A stretch of 64,000 nt of DNA from Pontederia crassipes (Eukaryota > Streptophyta > Magnoliopsida > Commelinales > Pontederiaceae): positions 63,841,958 to 63,905,957 of the forward strand of contig CM060198.1 in the NCBI GenBank assembly GCA_030549335.1, written 5' to 3'. Both the position numbers and the translations under genes were made by a program. How positions within the stretch are numbered: the stretch's first letter is position 1; every line of letters begins with the position of its first letter. The notes below the pieces were generated by a model that made no database searches, had not been told where the DNA came from, and saw nothing but the letters and a program-made list of their open reading frames with translations. Below are positions 34,432-46,800 of this stretch, one piece after another.

Positions 34432-34753
34432 TGTTACGAAAAGGGGGAGAGAGGGATCGCACGAAATATAGAAGAATGCGAAGAGGAAAAACGGCGGCGG
34501 CTCTTTGTTATGGAATAATGAAGATTACAAGGATGGGTCTCTGTTTAGACCCCTAGGGAGTTTATATAGGCACTCCCTTTTCGCTCAGGTGGCTCCGCCC
34601 CCTTGCAACCCCCGCAGGGGGATCCCCCTGGATCCCCCCTTGACCCCCCACAGGCTCGCTGACCGGGCAGCGAGACCCCCGTAGGAGAATTCTGCTGAAG
34701 CGCCTGACTATGTATGGGGACCAACTGGGTTCAGATTCAAGGCATTATTAACA
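34432..34753 (-). repeat. 5' LTR of the copia element
   Basis: 322 bp with the same ends as the 3' LTR. Its central ~105 bp is GC-rich (cctggatcccccc-like words near 34620-34660) and unrelated to the A/T-rich centre of the partner. Confidence 0.92.
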
Positions 34754-35399
34754 TTGTCGATCATGTTCAACTTTTGACGATGACCCCGAGTCGATGGACG
34801 AAGGTTGTGACCATGAAGGCACACTGAGAAGAGAGAAAATGTGGTTCAAAGTTGAACGAAAAATCATATTCTCCTAGAGGGTTAGCTGGAGTAGAAGGGT
34901 ATTAATGGTGGAAACTTAATTCCATGTTGGATTAGATTATAATGTTAATTTAGGTGCTAAAAGCCTCTTTTAACTCTAATTTTGATCTTTGGCAATTATC
35001 CTAATTAAATACTTTTTCTTTTTTTCTTTTTTTCAAACTTTACTTATTCTTCGAAATAAAATAATGATATAATATTATTTTATCTTCTACATATTGTTTG
35101 GACATAAAACTATTATTTTAACTCTTATAGGGGGTCCTTTATATCCTAAATTTATGCTTGGATACAAATTAAATTTTGAATCCCTAATCTTATTATAATT
35201 TCAACTCCTAATCTAGTTAGAAATTATATTCTATTTCTTGTCTCTTATCTAATTATACTTTTATTCAATTTCAAACTTTCCTTATCGTATTTGTTTTCTT
35301 CTCTTAACTATATTTTATTTCCTATCCAATTCCTAAAATTTTGGATTTATTTAATTAGAAAATTAATTTTTAATTTAGCAAATTTTGGGTTGTTACATT

Positions 35400-35660
35400 A
35401 GTTGGCACTTAATAACTAATATATCAATTGAGCCATATGATGTTAATCTCTCCATCTAATAGGTAATTGAAGAATTTGAACCATGTGATGGATAAGTTCA
35501 ATTCTGCATATAAAATATCATGTAATGTTAACTTATAAGTTATAACTAATGGGGTCAATTCATTGGGAGCTCTAATATCTTCCAACATTTTAATATATAA
35601 TGTGTTACTACATATATAATTGGGTCGCTAGGTTTAATATGCATCGTCTTTATTATAATT
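35400..35660. repeat. R1 dispersed repeat, copy E (head fragment)
   Basis: Parallels 25020-25270: aactaatatatcaattgag, tggataagttcaattctgc, tcatgtaatgttaactta and gggagctctaatatcttcc. It ends within about 260 bp. Confidence 0.6.
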
Positions 35661-36357
35661 CAAAGCCCATATAGACTTACCTAACTAATGGGGTCAGTGG
35701 ACCCATTAAATTTAAGGAGCTGTTTAATTTAGTAAAATAGGAAGATTCAAATAGCAACTAATGTAGTCAATTGTACTATGTATTACTTTCATTCAGCAAA
35801 AATGATATATTTTAAAAAGTTAGCTTGTTTACAATTACAATTTTACTTTACTCTCATCCAAGATTCATAAAAAAATGTGAATAAGTTCATGAAGAAAGTT
35901 AGCTTTGTTATCTTTCTTGTAGCAGTGTTCAACGGATAACGAGCTCCTAATAATTTCAATCAATCGAATTTTGACCGAACATCGGACAGATTATTATCGG
36001 ACAAGTCAGACAAGCCCATTAATTTAACAGGTTATTATCGGACCACCTAATAGATTTTCAAACTTATCTGACGGCCTGGTAAGGTCTAATAGGCCTTAAC
36101 GGACATATCGACTAGCAAACAAACCGGGCAAGCCCATTAATTTTAAAAAAAACTAATTTATTATTTTCATTTTTTTAAAAAAATGGCACTTTTTTCCTAT
36201 ATTTTCTTATATTCTTTTCTTGATATATTAATAAAATAATATAATAAATAAGGTATCATTCATTTTTATTACAGTTTTCTCATAATTTTTACTCATTTGT
36301 TTATTTTATTTTTCATTAATAATAGAACAAAACAAATTATTAATGGATAAACTACTA
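35660..36357. other. AT-rich DNA left of the Athila-like complex
   Basis: No gene. Around 35929 agtgttcaacgg resembles the end of the GGGGTGTTCA hAT-type MITEs at 54.7 and 56.6 kb, but no second end is seen. 36150-36250 (cttatattcttttcttgat) resembles part of the CACTA region near 59170. Confidence 0.4.
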
Positions 36358-36362
36358 TTATT

Positions 36363-38044
36363 TGATGCGTAAAATGATGTAGCAAGATAAAATCGCTAGC
36401 AAGCGCAATAGTCGCTCAAGTAATATAGTAATAGAAGTAAAAAGTGTCGAACCCATGAGGAATATTATTAATTCAATATCTGAATTTATAAATTAATAAG
36501 AGAAGAAAAACATAGGTTTTGAAGATAAGTTTTGTAATTATAAAATAAATAAAGAAAATAAGATAATAATGAGATAAGATAATGGTGTTGAAGTTAGGTC
36601 TCAGGATGATAATAAATTAAGGATAAATATGTGAACCAAAAAAGATAAATTAAACTTGTTAAGGTGGATTAGGAATTTTCCTAAATTATTAATTTACAAG
36701 ATTAAAATCATAGAGTCCACAAACTGATAATTCTGCTATTTAATCCAGCAAATCAAACTATCTTAAATTTAATCAAAATTGAAGTCCCACAAACTGATAT
36801 TCATGCATATGAGATTAAAATTAAGATACATTAATATGAAAATCCTATATTATTGATCACTCCACAAACCGATATAAACTAACACACACTAATTATTAGA
36901 CCTATGTCAATTTTTAATTTCACAATAAATCATTTAATTTAATTAAATACAATATGAAATCAAGTAGTCCACAAACTAGTAATTATTTAACTCAGAAATT
37001 TAAATAATTAAATTAAAACATTAAACACAATTAAAATTGATCAAAAGAAATTCAATAATACTAAAATAAGGCTTCACAAAATTTTCTTTTAATAATAGTC
37101 TCTTAAAAATAAAATAACTAAAAAATGGAGTTCATCATATAATTGTAGAGAGATAATAATAAAATACAAATGGTAATCAAAATAATTACACCAAGAATAA
37201 ATTAGGGCCCTTGGATGCGTCGGAGCGTCTGGACCAGCCGTCCGATCAATTCTCTCTTTCTTAGTCGAAGCCTGCAAAGCTCACGACTCGCTGTGGAAGA
37301 AAACCAAATTTCAAGGCACTCATTGGATTGATGGTTTCGTCCTCTATTTATAGGAGTCTTTCTGTTGATTACGGGCGTAAATCCTACGGCTGGATTTAAA
37401 TTTACTGGATAAAAGTTGATACGGTCTCGGCCAAAATGATAAGTTCTTTTAATCATTATGCTCAAAACTCTTCTCATCTTACTCCCTTCTTTTAATCTCG
37501 GCCAAAATGATAAGTTCCTTCAATCATTACGCCCAAAATTACGTATTGTTGACCAATAAGTTTCGGTCATGTATGCATGGATTACTTCATGTGCACAAAA
37601 TCAAGTTGCATTTCTTTTACCCCCAAGGAAGTCAGATGTAACTTTATCCAATGAAGATGATAAACTCAATTTTATGCCATGGTTGTGATCATCTCGGTTG
37701 ACATGTAATTCCTTCATACGTATTTTGACCAAAATCTATTTGTGATGTGAATTACGGTCGATAACAACTTTGCAATTATTGTTTACACCCAAAGCCTCTG
37801 AATGATATCCAAGTCTGATTTTACTCCTTACGCCGTGACTAAATTAATCCATCGCTTGCCTACAAAATAATTACAAAAATTAAGTAAATCCCTCCTTAGT
37901 TAAAATATTCAAAGCATTAATAATCAAAACCAATAAGTCCAGAATTATGACTAAAAATGATCTAAAATGATGCATGCCATGATTAAATTACAAAAAAAAT
38001 AATTAAAATAATAATCTAAAATATGTTATATTTTACATGCATCA
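36363..38044 (-). repeat. left (3') LTR of the Athila-like complex
   Basis: 1682 bp in plus-strand view TGATGCGTAAAATGATG ... ACATGCATCA. A TATAAATAG box (minus) lies at 37344-37352. Four ccacaaactgat/agt-like motifs are spaced along it. The purine tract follows at 38045-38060 as its complement. Confidence 0.85.
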
Positions 38045-38800
38045 AACTCCTCCAAACTTAAAGTCTTGCTTGACCTCGAGCAAAAATTCAAAAGCAAGGC
38101 TCAAGAGAGTTTCATCATGGCCGCCATATTATCAGTTGACTAATTTTCTTATACAATTCTTTTGCACATCTACTACTCATTGTCTTACCACTTTCCATGC
38201 GCTTAGCTTCATAGAGGGTTTGAATGCTATAAATTTAAACAATATCAAATTCAGCCTTTTAGAAAAATGAAAAATTCGTCAAATAATAGCATTAATATTG
38301 AACACATAAGTACTAATTGAGTTTAAAACCTTTTTTTCTTTTTCTTTTTCTTTCTCTTTTTTTACTTTTATTTTCAATCATTTTAAAAGTTTTAATCTTC
38401 AAGCAGGATTGCACAAGAAAGTCCATGAAGCGGACTTTAGACTGATGACTCCTAAACTAGATGGCCTTAGGGCATCAGACACCTCTCGAGTTTACTTGTT
38501 CGAACAACCAAGGTTTTGAATGAAGAGTTCGAACTTGGCCATGATTTAGTACTAATGTGCTTCTCCATATTCCACAAGATAGTTCTTGTAGTAGGTTTTC
38601 GATCGACGGATCTCAGAGCAGTTGCCCTTAGGTCATCAGGCATGAACCTCTACGGATCTAATTGCTCGAACACACCTTGGTTCCGGATAACACTTTGGTA
38701 TCTACACACAACTTTATTCAAACACCTTTTTTCTTACCATAATTTTTTTTCACACATTTTTTTTTGCTCAAGGAGTACTTAATATGGTCAATAAAAAGGC
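38045..38800 (-). repeat. 3' internal non-coding region of the Athila-like family
   Basis: The same sequence recurs at 53620-54098 (same strand) and, inverted, at about 46920-47659 in the nested element: the aagtcttgcttg...caagcaaaaattcaaaagc segment, then the paired ggccttagggcatca / ctcagagcagttgcc stretches. No ORF is preserved among the three copies. Confidence 0.75.
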
Positions 38801-39599
38801 TACTACTATCAAAACTTAAAAGAAATAAATAAAAATGCATGAAAATGTTTTTGTCGTCTAGACATTCATAATTCTATTTAGCATAGGCACATAGTCCATA
38901 AGTTTAATACTAAAATAGAAGTGATAAGAAAGAAAAGCATTCAAATTTCATCAATTAACGGCATGTCTTTGAACTTTACTTAAAGATAATTAATAAGAAA
39001 AGAATTAGTAAAATGGTGGCCAAAATGCATGGAATGGTATTTTTGGGAAAATTTTCAATTTTTTAAATTTTTTTTTTTGTTTTGGATAAATGCATACATA
39101 GGCAAATAAAAAGAAGAATGCAATGCATGAAATGCAAACTCCCCCAAGCTTGAACTAAACACTATCCCCAGTGTTAGGCCAACAAGGGAAAGAGATACAG
39201 ACTTAATAAAAAAGGAAAAAGAAAGAAATAAAAAATAAAGAAAATAAAAAAGACACAATCGGATTTACTGTCTATGTGGCGGCGAAGGTGGGTGGTAGCC
39301 GAAATGTCCATGGCACATATGATAGTCGTGGATGTGCCTCGTCATGCGAACATTCCAGAGGGATTCAAAGCGGCCCTGACGCTCCTGCATATTTGTAAAG
39401 TCTGCTCGAATGGTGGTCAACTCTTAGACCTGTCGGTGTTGCTCTTCTATAATAGCGTGTAACTCGCCTGCTTGGCGAAGCTACTCATCGTACATAGATT
39501 CACATAGATTTTGCATGGAAGCATAGTTAGACTGAGGTGGCGGAGGTGGATAGTAATGCTGCTCTGGGGTGAAGTAAAAGTGGGTTCTGGTGCTAGAAA

Positions 39600-41050
39600 G
39601 TAATTCAGCACAGATTGTGACGGTTGAGGCTGCGGAGGGGGTGAAGTAAAAGTGGATTCAGCACAGGTTGTGGTAGTTGAGGCTGCGGAGGGGGTGTGTA
39701 ATATGTCGACTCATGTGGAGACAAATAAGTGGCCTCAAGTTCTTGCAGAGGGATAGACACTTCCATCGGATCTCGTTCCTCATAAGGAGTGGCTAGTATG
39801 AACGAGGAATCAGAAGAGTTCTCTTGGCTAGAGATGGAATCGGAGAGGGTACTAGCATATAGTGTGAAGGAGCTGATGTCGCATGCTGGCAAGCTGCCGG
39901 TGATGCAGCTTGGAAGACTTGTGACTGCTGAAAGTAATGTTGGGCTGCCGCATAATCAGTAGAATCAAACTCAGAGAAGGTTTCATCCTAGAGTGGCTGA
40001 CCGATGTAGATGGTCTTATAGGTGAGATTAAAGGTGTTGCGACCTGCCTAAAAAGTAGCCAATTATTTGAATTAATTGGCGTAAAAGCATCCCGATCTGA
40101 GCAAGGCACCTCATGATTGTGACCTTTAAAAATAAAAACTTTGATCCCTGAGTTGTTGGTCTTCATGAGACCCATAGCATGAATGGTCCTACGAGTGAGA
40201 TGGGTGTTTCCTAGCACAGCTTCGAGATCATCCAAGTCAAATTGTAAGTGCTGAGCAATAAGTGTGACAAGGGCGCCCATATTAATGCTACCACCACAAT
40301 GAGCAGAGTGGTGATGGAATCGATGAATGATGAAGGGACCCACATTAACTGGAGTTCTATGGAGCATGTTGTGGATGAGGTATAACTCTCCCTCTGAGAT
40401 GGCACCATCATTATCACTGCTCCCACTTAAGGTGTTGCTCAGCATTCAGTTGAAAAAGCGTAGAACAGGATTTTGAATTGAACTTTCTTTAACTGTGTTT
40501 CAGACCAATCAATCTTCATTAGTTATCTATTTCCAAAAAACTTCGGCATCAAAGTCATTAGATACAGAACGAGATCCATGATTGGGGAATCCATAAATAT
40601 TATTAATCTCTCCTAGAGTGAGGGTAAAGGGTCGCCCATAAAGTTGGAATGAAATGAGATGTTGATCATAATTTTTGCCATCTAAATTAAAGACGTCCAA
40701 GGATAAGAGAAATTTCATAATCAGTACTTCATAAGTTGGCCACCAAGAATGCACAAAGTCAGAGAGTGCAATATGAGAAAATAATAAATGAATATCTGCA
40801 AGTAAATTGTACTCCCTGAGCATTTTGGTATTCGATTATATGGTGGCATAAATTCAAATTTCAGACATCCGTTCATATCGGGCTTGATATTCGGGTTTAG
40901 TCCAATAGTAGTCTCTGAGATAAGAAATTAGTTGTGAGAGTTGTGGTACTGGCTGAGCATTTGGATGTCGTCGCTCGCGTTGCCCCCTCCAAATATTAGC
41001 AAATCGCCTCATCTTGATCGAAACAAAGAAATTATTGAGCATCGAGCTTG
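39600..41050 (-). pseudogene. Athila-type extra ORF relic (between pol and the 3' LTR)
   Basis: Minus-strand open pieces at 40854-41042, 40527-40823 and 39605-40445 hold WPTYEVLIMKFLLSLDVFNL, FTLTLGEINNIYGFPNHG and a following D/E- and H-rich part. The pattern (S..YE.....EFL.T...., then F.LTL.E....FGFP.G) is that of the plant ORF downstream of pol in Athila-type elements, sometimes called ORF1 or env-like. The position fits. The reading is interrupted several times. Confidence 0.55.
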
Positions 41051-42177
41051 GCGACTGAAGTCTCGGCCGTAGGATATGTCGACCGTAAGGAGGAATAGCT
41101 ACTCAGTGAATGAAGAGGGCTCGGTCAGTCGATGAAGTGTCTCAGTCGTGATTCGATGAAGAGCTCAAAGTGGGAGATGACTCGGCCGTAAAGAGGAATA
41201 GGGGCATGGCGCTGTTGGGCATAGCTCAGTGCACGGTGTGGAAGCTCACCGTAAGGGGAACAGGGGGCATGGCAGTGCAGTGATGAATGCCGACAGTGAA
41301 AGGGCATAATGGAGATCGGCGGTAAGACTTCGGATCTCGTCCGGACGTAAGGAGTGGTGGTGCAGACGATCTGCGAAAGCGCGAGAGGGGTAAGATTTTA
41401 TAGATGAAAGTTTGGATGTAATACCTATTCCGACATGATGGCGGGCGGTGAAGGGTCATGTCGATTGGATTTGGGGCGCCAAAATCACAGCATGCGTGAT
41501 TTTTTTCGATTAGACTCGTGCATGCATGATGTCTGATTCAGCCCCGGTTTCATCTTGTCATTGTGGGTTGGTGCCTTCTCTTGTCCATGGTTAGGTGGTG
41601 GACGGTGTGGTAGGGCAAAATAGTCACATGTCGGTGTCAGGTGATGCTCAAATTGTTGGACTTTGGCGCCCTGCTATGTCATCTCGCCTTATCATCTCCG
41701 AGGTCAGGTGGCATGGAGTTTGACGCCCAACAGTGAAAGCAGTCAACTTTTGTCGCACGATGTGTGATCTAGAGCAGGTGTCAGGTTTTACGCCCCTGCA
41801 TGTCATCATGTTGTCACATACTCCGATGTACATAAAGCAACCAATGTCGTAATGTGTCCTTAGTTATTCGAAGTTCTCTCCTTACACAAAACAAAATATT
41901 AATTAGATGACCCCATAAAAAGAATAAAATGCCTAGAATAAATATATAAAAAATAAAAATCACCCAAACTAATTTAATGTAACTAAGGTATTAATCAATA
42001 ACTAATTAAAGAATATTCTAAAAAAATAAAATAAATAAAAATAGTTCTGAATTTATAGTCTTCAGCTCAACTTAGTCCTAATGATGATCAAGGCCTATTT
42101 TGCTCTTCTCCCCTTGGATTTTTCTCTATGATGCTTGAGAGGGAGCCCAATGTACGTCCAATCAGTTGTGTCACCAT
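41050..42177 (-). other. internal Athila-like region with GGCCGTAAGG words, no intact gene
   Basis: Repeated cggccgtaagg/aagg-like words at 41070-41350 echo the motif array in the nested element near 46 kb. Open frames here are short. It continues to the CTGGC duplication of the nested insertion at 42178-42182. Confidence 0.5.
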
Positions 42178-42182
42178 CTGGC

Positions 42183-43825
42183 TGATGCATGCAAAATATA
42201 ACATATTTTATATTATTATTTTAGTTAATTTTTCTGTAATTTGATCATGGCATGCATCATTTTAGACCACTTTTAGTCGTAATTTCGGATTTATTAATTT
42301 TAATTATTAATTCTCTGGATATTTTAATTGTGGATGAATTAATTAAATTTGGATAATTATTTTGCAGGAAAATTCGAACACGTGAATATCCGAGAACACC
42401 AACGTATCGACCGAAATTCAAAGAATTTATTTCTTACGGTCGAGATTTGGCTTTACCCCCAAGACGTTTTGGCCGATATTCAAAGGGGGTAAAGATAAAA
42501 GGATTTTATATTTTGGGCGAGATTACAAAGAAGATGATCACTTTTTGGCCGAGATTCAAAGGGGGTAACAATTAAATGATTTTATCTTTTGGGCGTAACA
42601 AGATTAAATTCTTTATTACGGCCGAGATCCATAGGGCGTAAAGATAAAAGAATTTCATTTTGACCGAGATTCAAGGGGGTAAAGATAAACGGATTTATCT
42701 TTTGAAAGAATTATCATTTTTGGCCGAGATTTATCCCGTGAATTTAAATTCGGTCGTACATCGTGATCAAATTGAAGGCCGTTCGCACCCTATAAATACG
42801 TGAGGAAACCATCGTCCCAAGGTGTGCTCTGAAGTTCAGGTTTTCTTCCACGACGAGTCGTGAGTCTGCAGGCTACGACCAAGAGGAGAGAGGTGCGACG
42901 GCTGGAAGTTAATTGCGACCCTGATCAAATCCAAGAGGCTGCCCGACTGTCTGCCCGTGATCCGAAGCTTCAACTTTTATCTATTTGGGTGTAATTCTTC
43001 CAATTATTATTATTTTGTTATTATCTCTCCAGAATTTCTAGGATGAACTCCATATTTTTATTTATTTCATGTTAGGAGATTATTATTGAAGGAAAACTAT
43101 TTGGACCCTATATTATTTATTTTAATCTTTTTTGATCAATTAGTTAATTGTGCTTAATGCTTTTAATTTAATTACTTGGATTTCTGAGTTGAGTAATTAC
43201 CAGTTTGTGGACTATTTAATTTCAGAATTCATCAATTAAATTAATTGATTTTATGTAAAATTAATAATTGACATAAATTTGATAACTAGTGTGTGAAGAA
43301 TCAAATTTATGTGGTCTATTAATCTATACCAATTTGTGGAGTGATTAATAGTCTAGGATTTTCATATTAATGCATCTTAATTTTAATCTTATCTGACGAA
43401 TACCAGTTTGTGGGACTTTAGGTTTGATTAAATTTAAGATAGTTTGATTTATCGGATTAAATAGTAGAATTACCAGTTTGTGGACTCTGTGATGTTAATC
43501 TTGTAAATTAATAACTTGGGAAAATTTCTAATCTATCTTTAAAGATTAAATTTATCTTTTATAGTTCAAATATTTACCCTGATCTATTTTCATCCTAAGG
43601 CCTAACTTCAACACCACTATCTTATATTTATCTTATTTTCTTATTTTATTTCATAAAACCTCTTTCCAAAAATCCATGTTTTCCTCTATTATTAATTTAT
43701 AAATCCAGATATTGAATTAATAATATTCCTCGTGGGTTCGACACTCTTACTCCTATTACTATATTACTTGAGCGACTAGTGCACTTGCTAGCGATTTTAT
43801 TTTGCTACATCATTTCAACGCATCA
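42183..43825 (+). repeat. 5' LTR of the nested element
   Basis: TGATGCATGC ... AACGCATCA. U3 holds five or six ~60-bp modules built on ggccgagattcaaaggggg plus taaagataaaaggattt. The TATA box is at 42791-42798. Four accagtttgtgg motifs lie in the R-U5 side at 43198, 43327, 43401 and 43471. Confidence 0.93.
42791..42798 (+). promoter_or_regulatory. LTR TATA box
   Basis: TATAAATA preceded by gttcgcacc, the only good TATA box in the LTR. The twin copy is at 48269-48276. Confidence 0.7.
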
Positions 43826-43831
43826 AGTTTT

Positions 43832-43849
43832 TGGCGCCGTTGCCGGAGA
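43832..43849 (+). other. primer binding site (tRNA-Asp type)
   Basis: TGGCGCCGTTGCCGGAGA, six bases inside the LTR. It matches the 3' end of plant tRNA-Asp and is the hallmark of Athila/Tat elements. Confidence 0.9.
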
Positions 43850-46800
43850 ATATTTTATTAATTAATTTCTGATTTTTATGAATTATTAGGAGATGTAAAT
43901 AAATTGTAAATAATTCTCTGTAAATATGTACTATTTTAATTATTTTTATTTCTTGTGAATTAACAATTTTCTTTTGCAGATAAAGGTCACGACATTTTGA
44001 ATTTGTTGAGTTTAGGCTCAAATTCTGACGTCGATTACGTGGACTTATTATTTCACGACAATAATTTATTTGGTCGGCTTTACTGGTTTTACGGCCTCGC
44101 AATATCGATTCTGAGTTCTAATCTTCTATTTTACGGCTGTAATTTTATCCAAACGTTGTTTTACGTCATGGATTTGATTTCGTTTTGGCCAAAGTGGTTT
44201 GTTCTATTTGATTTGATTTCGTTGTTTTACGGCCGTAAAGAATCGACTTAATTCAGTTTCGGCCGTAATGATTATTTGTCGCCTTAATAGTTGGATTCGT
44301 ATTTCAATTGCTGTTACGACCGAGACCTGGATAGCTTTTTGTTTTACGCCCAATTGAATCATGTCGATTTCATTTCGACCGTTCTAATCTTCTGACTCGC
44401 TTCGGCTTTAATAGCAATCTTTATCTGAATTTTACAGTCGAGATTCTCTTTACCCACGTGATCGAATTGATTTATTTCCCTTGCGCACGGATTGATTAAT
44501 TATTTGATTTTGCGGCCGAGAAGTGTTTGCAGCTGACTTTGATGAATTCGTAATTTGGTTCAGAATTTTAATTTAACGCTATCTCGGTCGTAATCTAACG
44601 AGTTTTACGCTGCGTACCTATTCACGTTGATCCCTTCATGGTTTTTAAGGCCAAATCAAATTATTTTATGTCCTACTACTCTAATTTCGGCCGGGATCTT
44701 GTGTTTGGCGGCGGTCAAATCTAATTATCTTCTCTAATTACTATGCGGCCGTAAATTAGGTTTTGTGCCGGTGTGTTGACGTCATCGTTAATTCTTCCAA
44801 GTTTTATGGCCGAATGAGTAAAAATTGCATGATTTTTATGATTATCTATTTGATTTACTTTCGATCGAGTTATTTGGCATTTGAATTGGTTTGTAGTGCT
44901 TTTGGCGGCCATAATTAGGTTTCTGATAAATTCTTTTCGGAAATTAATTTTAATGACGAATTCTCAATTCTTAAGGCCGAAAGACTTTCTATTTGTTAAA
45001 ATCTTATTTCTTCATGACCTATTATCTGTATTTCTTTTTCTTGTATATATTTGTATTTTATTCTTTTATCTCTCTTACTGAAAATTAGTTGTTGCAGGAC
45101 TTGAGTGAAAATCTAATCACAACTAAGTTAATCCTTTGGATAAATTTATATGTCACACATTCTGATCAGATGTTAATTTTTTATTTTATTTAATTTTTTC
45201 TGACACTTGGTTGTTGCAGTGACGAATTGAATATTTAATCACAACCAAAGATTTTACTAATTTACATTTTTTTTAATTAAGTTAATTTCTTTTATTATTT
45301 TTATTTAATTAGTTAGTTGATTGATATTTTAATTAATAGTTTAAGGAGTCATCTAATCGATATTTCTTTTTGTGCACGGAGAGGAACTTGACTAATCATT
45401 TCTTCGGATACGTGGACCGAGCGATGCATGAATTAACACGTCGGGGTCATCTCGAACATGACAAGGCGAGACGTATAGCAGGCCGTAAAAATCAGAAAAT
45501 TTTCGCCGAGCAGATTCTGACATCCGACACTGAAATAACTTATCGGCAGCAAAAGCTCCATGCACGAGCTCCGAGCAGATTGAATGCCATGCATGCGTCA
45601 CATCGAAGATTTGCACGAGTACGCCCTGCCACCACAGCCCCGTTCCCGTTACGGTCGAGCTTCACCTCGATGACCACGCCGTAAAGAATAACTCGCCATG
45701 CATGCGTCTCATCGAACACTTGCACCATTACGCCCTGCCACAACAGCCCGATTATTTTACGGCCGAGATATGACAAGGCGAAAGAAAAAATCACCTTGGA
45801 ATCGGCCGATCGCTGCGCTCCTTGAATTTGATGTGACACTTCACTGTGCGCATCACGTGGGAAAGGTAAGTTTACGCCCGAAGTTTCATCCATAAATTCT
45901 TAGCCTTCTCGTATGTTGCAGATCAATCACCGTCGTTACACCCTTTCTTCGTTACGGCCGAGCCTTCTTCCTTACGGCCGAAGTTTCAACGCTTCTCGCC
46001 CAAAAGCCCTTACGGCCGAAGTCTCATCGCCGGTTCCACCTGTTCCTTACGTCCGAGCTTCCACCAGAGCTGACTCCTTACGCCCGGACGAGCGCCAGCG
46101 CCACCACCCATTCCTTACGGCCGATCCTCACACCACGCTCTCTGCTTACGGCCGAGCTTCATCAACTACGGCCGAAGTTCTTCATCAACTATGGCCGAGG
46201 TTCTTCATCAACCAGCTCTTACGGCCGAGATTGCACGACTGAGATCTTCATCAACAAAATTTTGCGGCCAAGCTTTTACGGCCGAGACTCTCCATTATCG
46301 GCCGAGATCCATCAATTATCGGCCGAGATCTCCTCTCACTGACACCATTTGCGGCCATGAAGTTCATAACACTGACACCACAAGAATTATCGGCCGAGCA
46401 TCTCTCCACCGAAAATAAATTCGGTTGTATCTTTTCCCTTTTCTTTATTTTTCATTTCTTTAGTTTTTCCATATTATCTTTACTCTTTCCCTTGTTGGCC
46501 TAACATTGAGGACAATGTCTGGTTCAAGCTTGGGGGAGTTTGTGTTTCATGCATTGCATGTTTCTTTCTTTTTATTTGCTTATGTTTGCATCTATTTGTA
46601 AAAAAATCCAAAAAATTGAAAATTTTGAAAATTTTCTAAAAAATACCATTGCATGCATTTATTTTTGCTACCATCTTACAAACTCTTGTCTTATTGTTTT
46701 GATTATCTTTTAGTAAAAAGTTCAAAGACATGTCGTTAATTGATGAAATTTGAATACTTTTCTTTCTTATTACTTGCTACTTCAGTATCAAACTTATAGA

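Larger units (their letters stand above)
30041..34753 (-). mobile_element. Ty1-copia retrotransposon (Tork/TNT1-like), nearly whole
   Basis: 4713 bp with a 5-bp target duplication TTGTC (30036-30040 and 34754-34758), TG...CA LTRs of 360 and 322 bp, a tRNA-iMet primer site, a short purine-rich tract (aaggtggagatt) beside the 3' LTR, and one long polyprotein frame. The amino-terminal part of gag lies outside the long frame and looks decayed; only a small number of breaks are evident. LTR ends differ at roughly 12 of 230 alignable positions by eye (about 5%), suggesting one to a few million years, although the LTR centres are unlike each other. It is inserted in an older LTR. Confidence 0.92.
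29345..35397 (-). repeat. LTR of the TGTAACAACC type, copy 2, split by a copia element
   Basis: Two parts, 29345-30040 and 34754-35397, about 1.34 kb together, co-linear with copy 1. On the minus strand the right end reads TGTAACAACCCAAAATTTGC. The Ty1-copia element sits between them with duplication TTGTC. R1 sequence resumes directly to the right at about 35400. Confidence 0.6.

Noticed and set aside
35929-36130. Possible third hAT-type MITE starting agtgttcaacgg
   Set aside because: Only one end resembles the family; no opposite end or duplication could be found.
37202-37477. 91-codon minus frame near the left LTR as a host gene
   Set aside because: It is in the transcribed leader of the LTR and its equivalent in the other LTRs is not conserved as a frame.
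45370-46418. Plus-strand frames of 75-109 codons in the nested element
   Set aside because: They follow the TTACGGCCGAG array, have biased repetitive composition and are absent from the related outer element.
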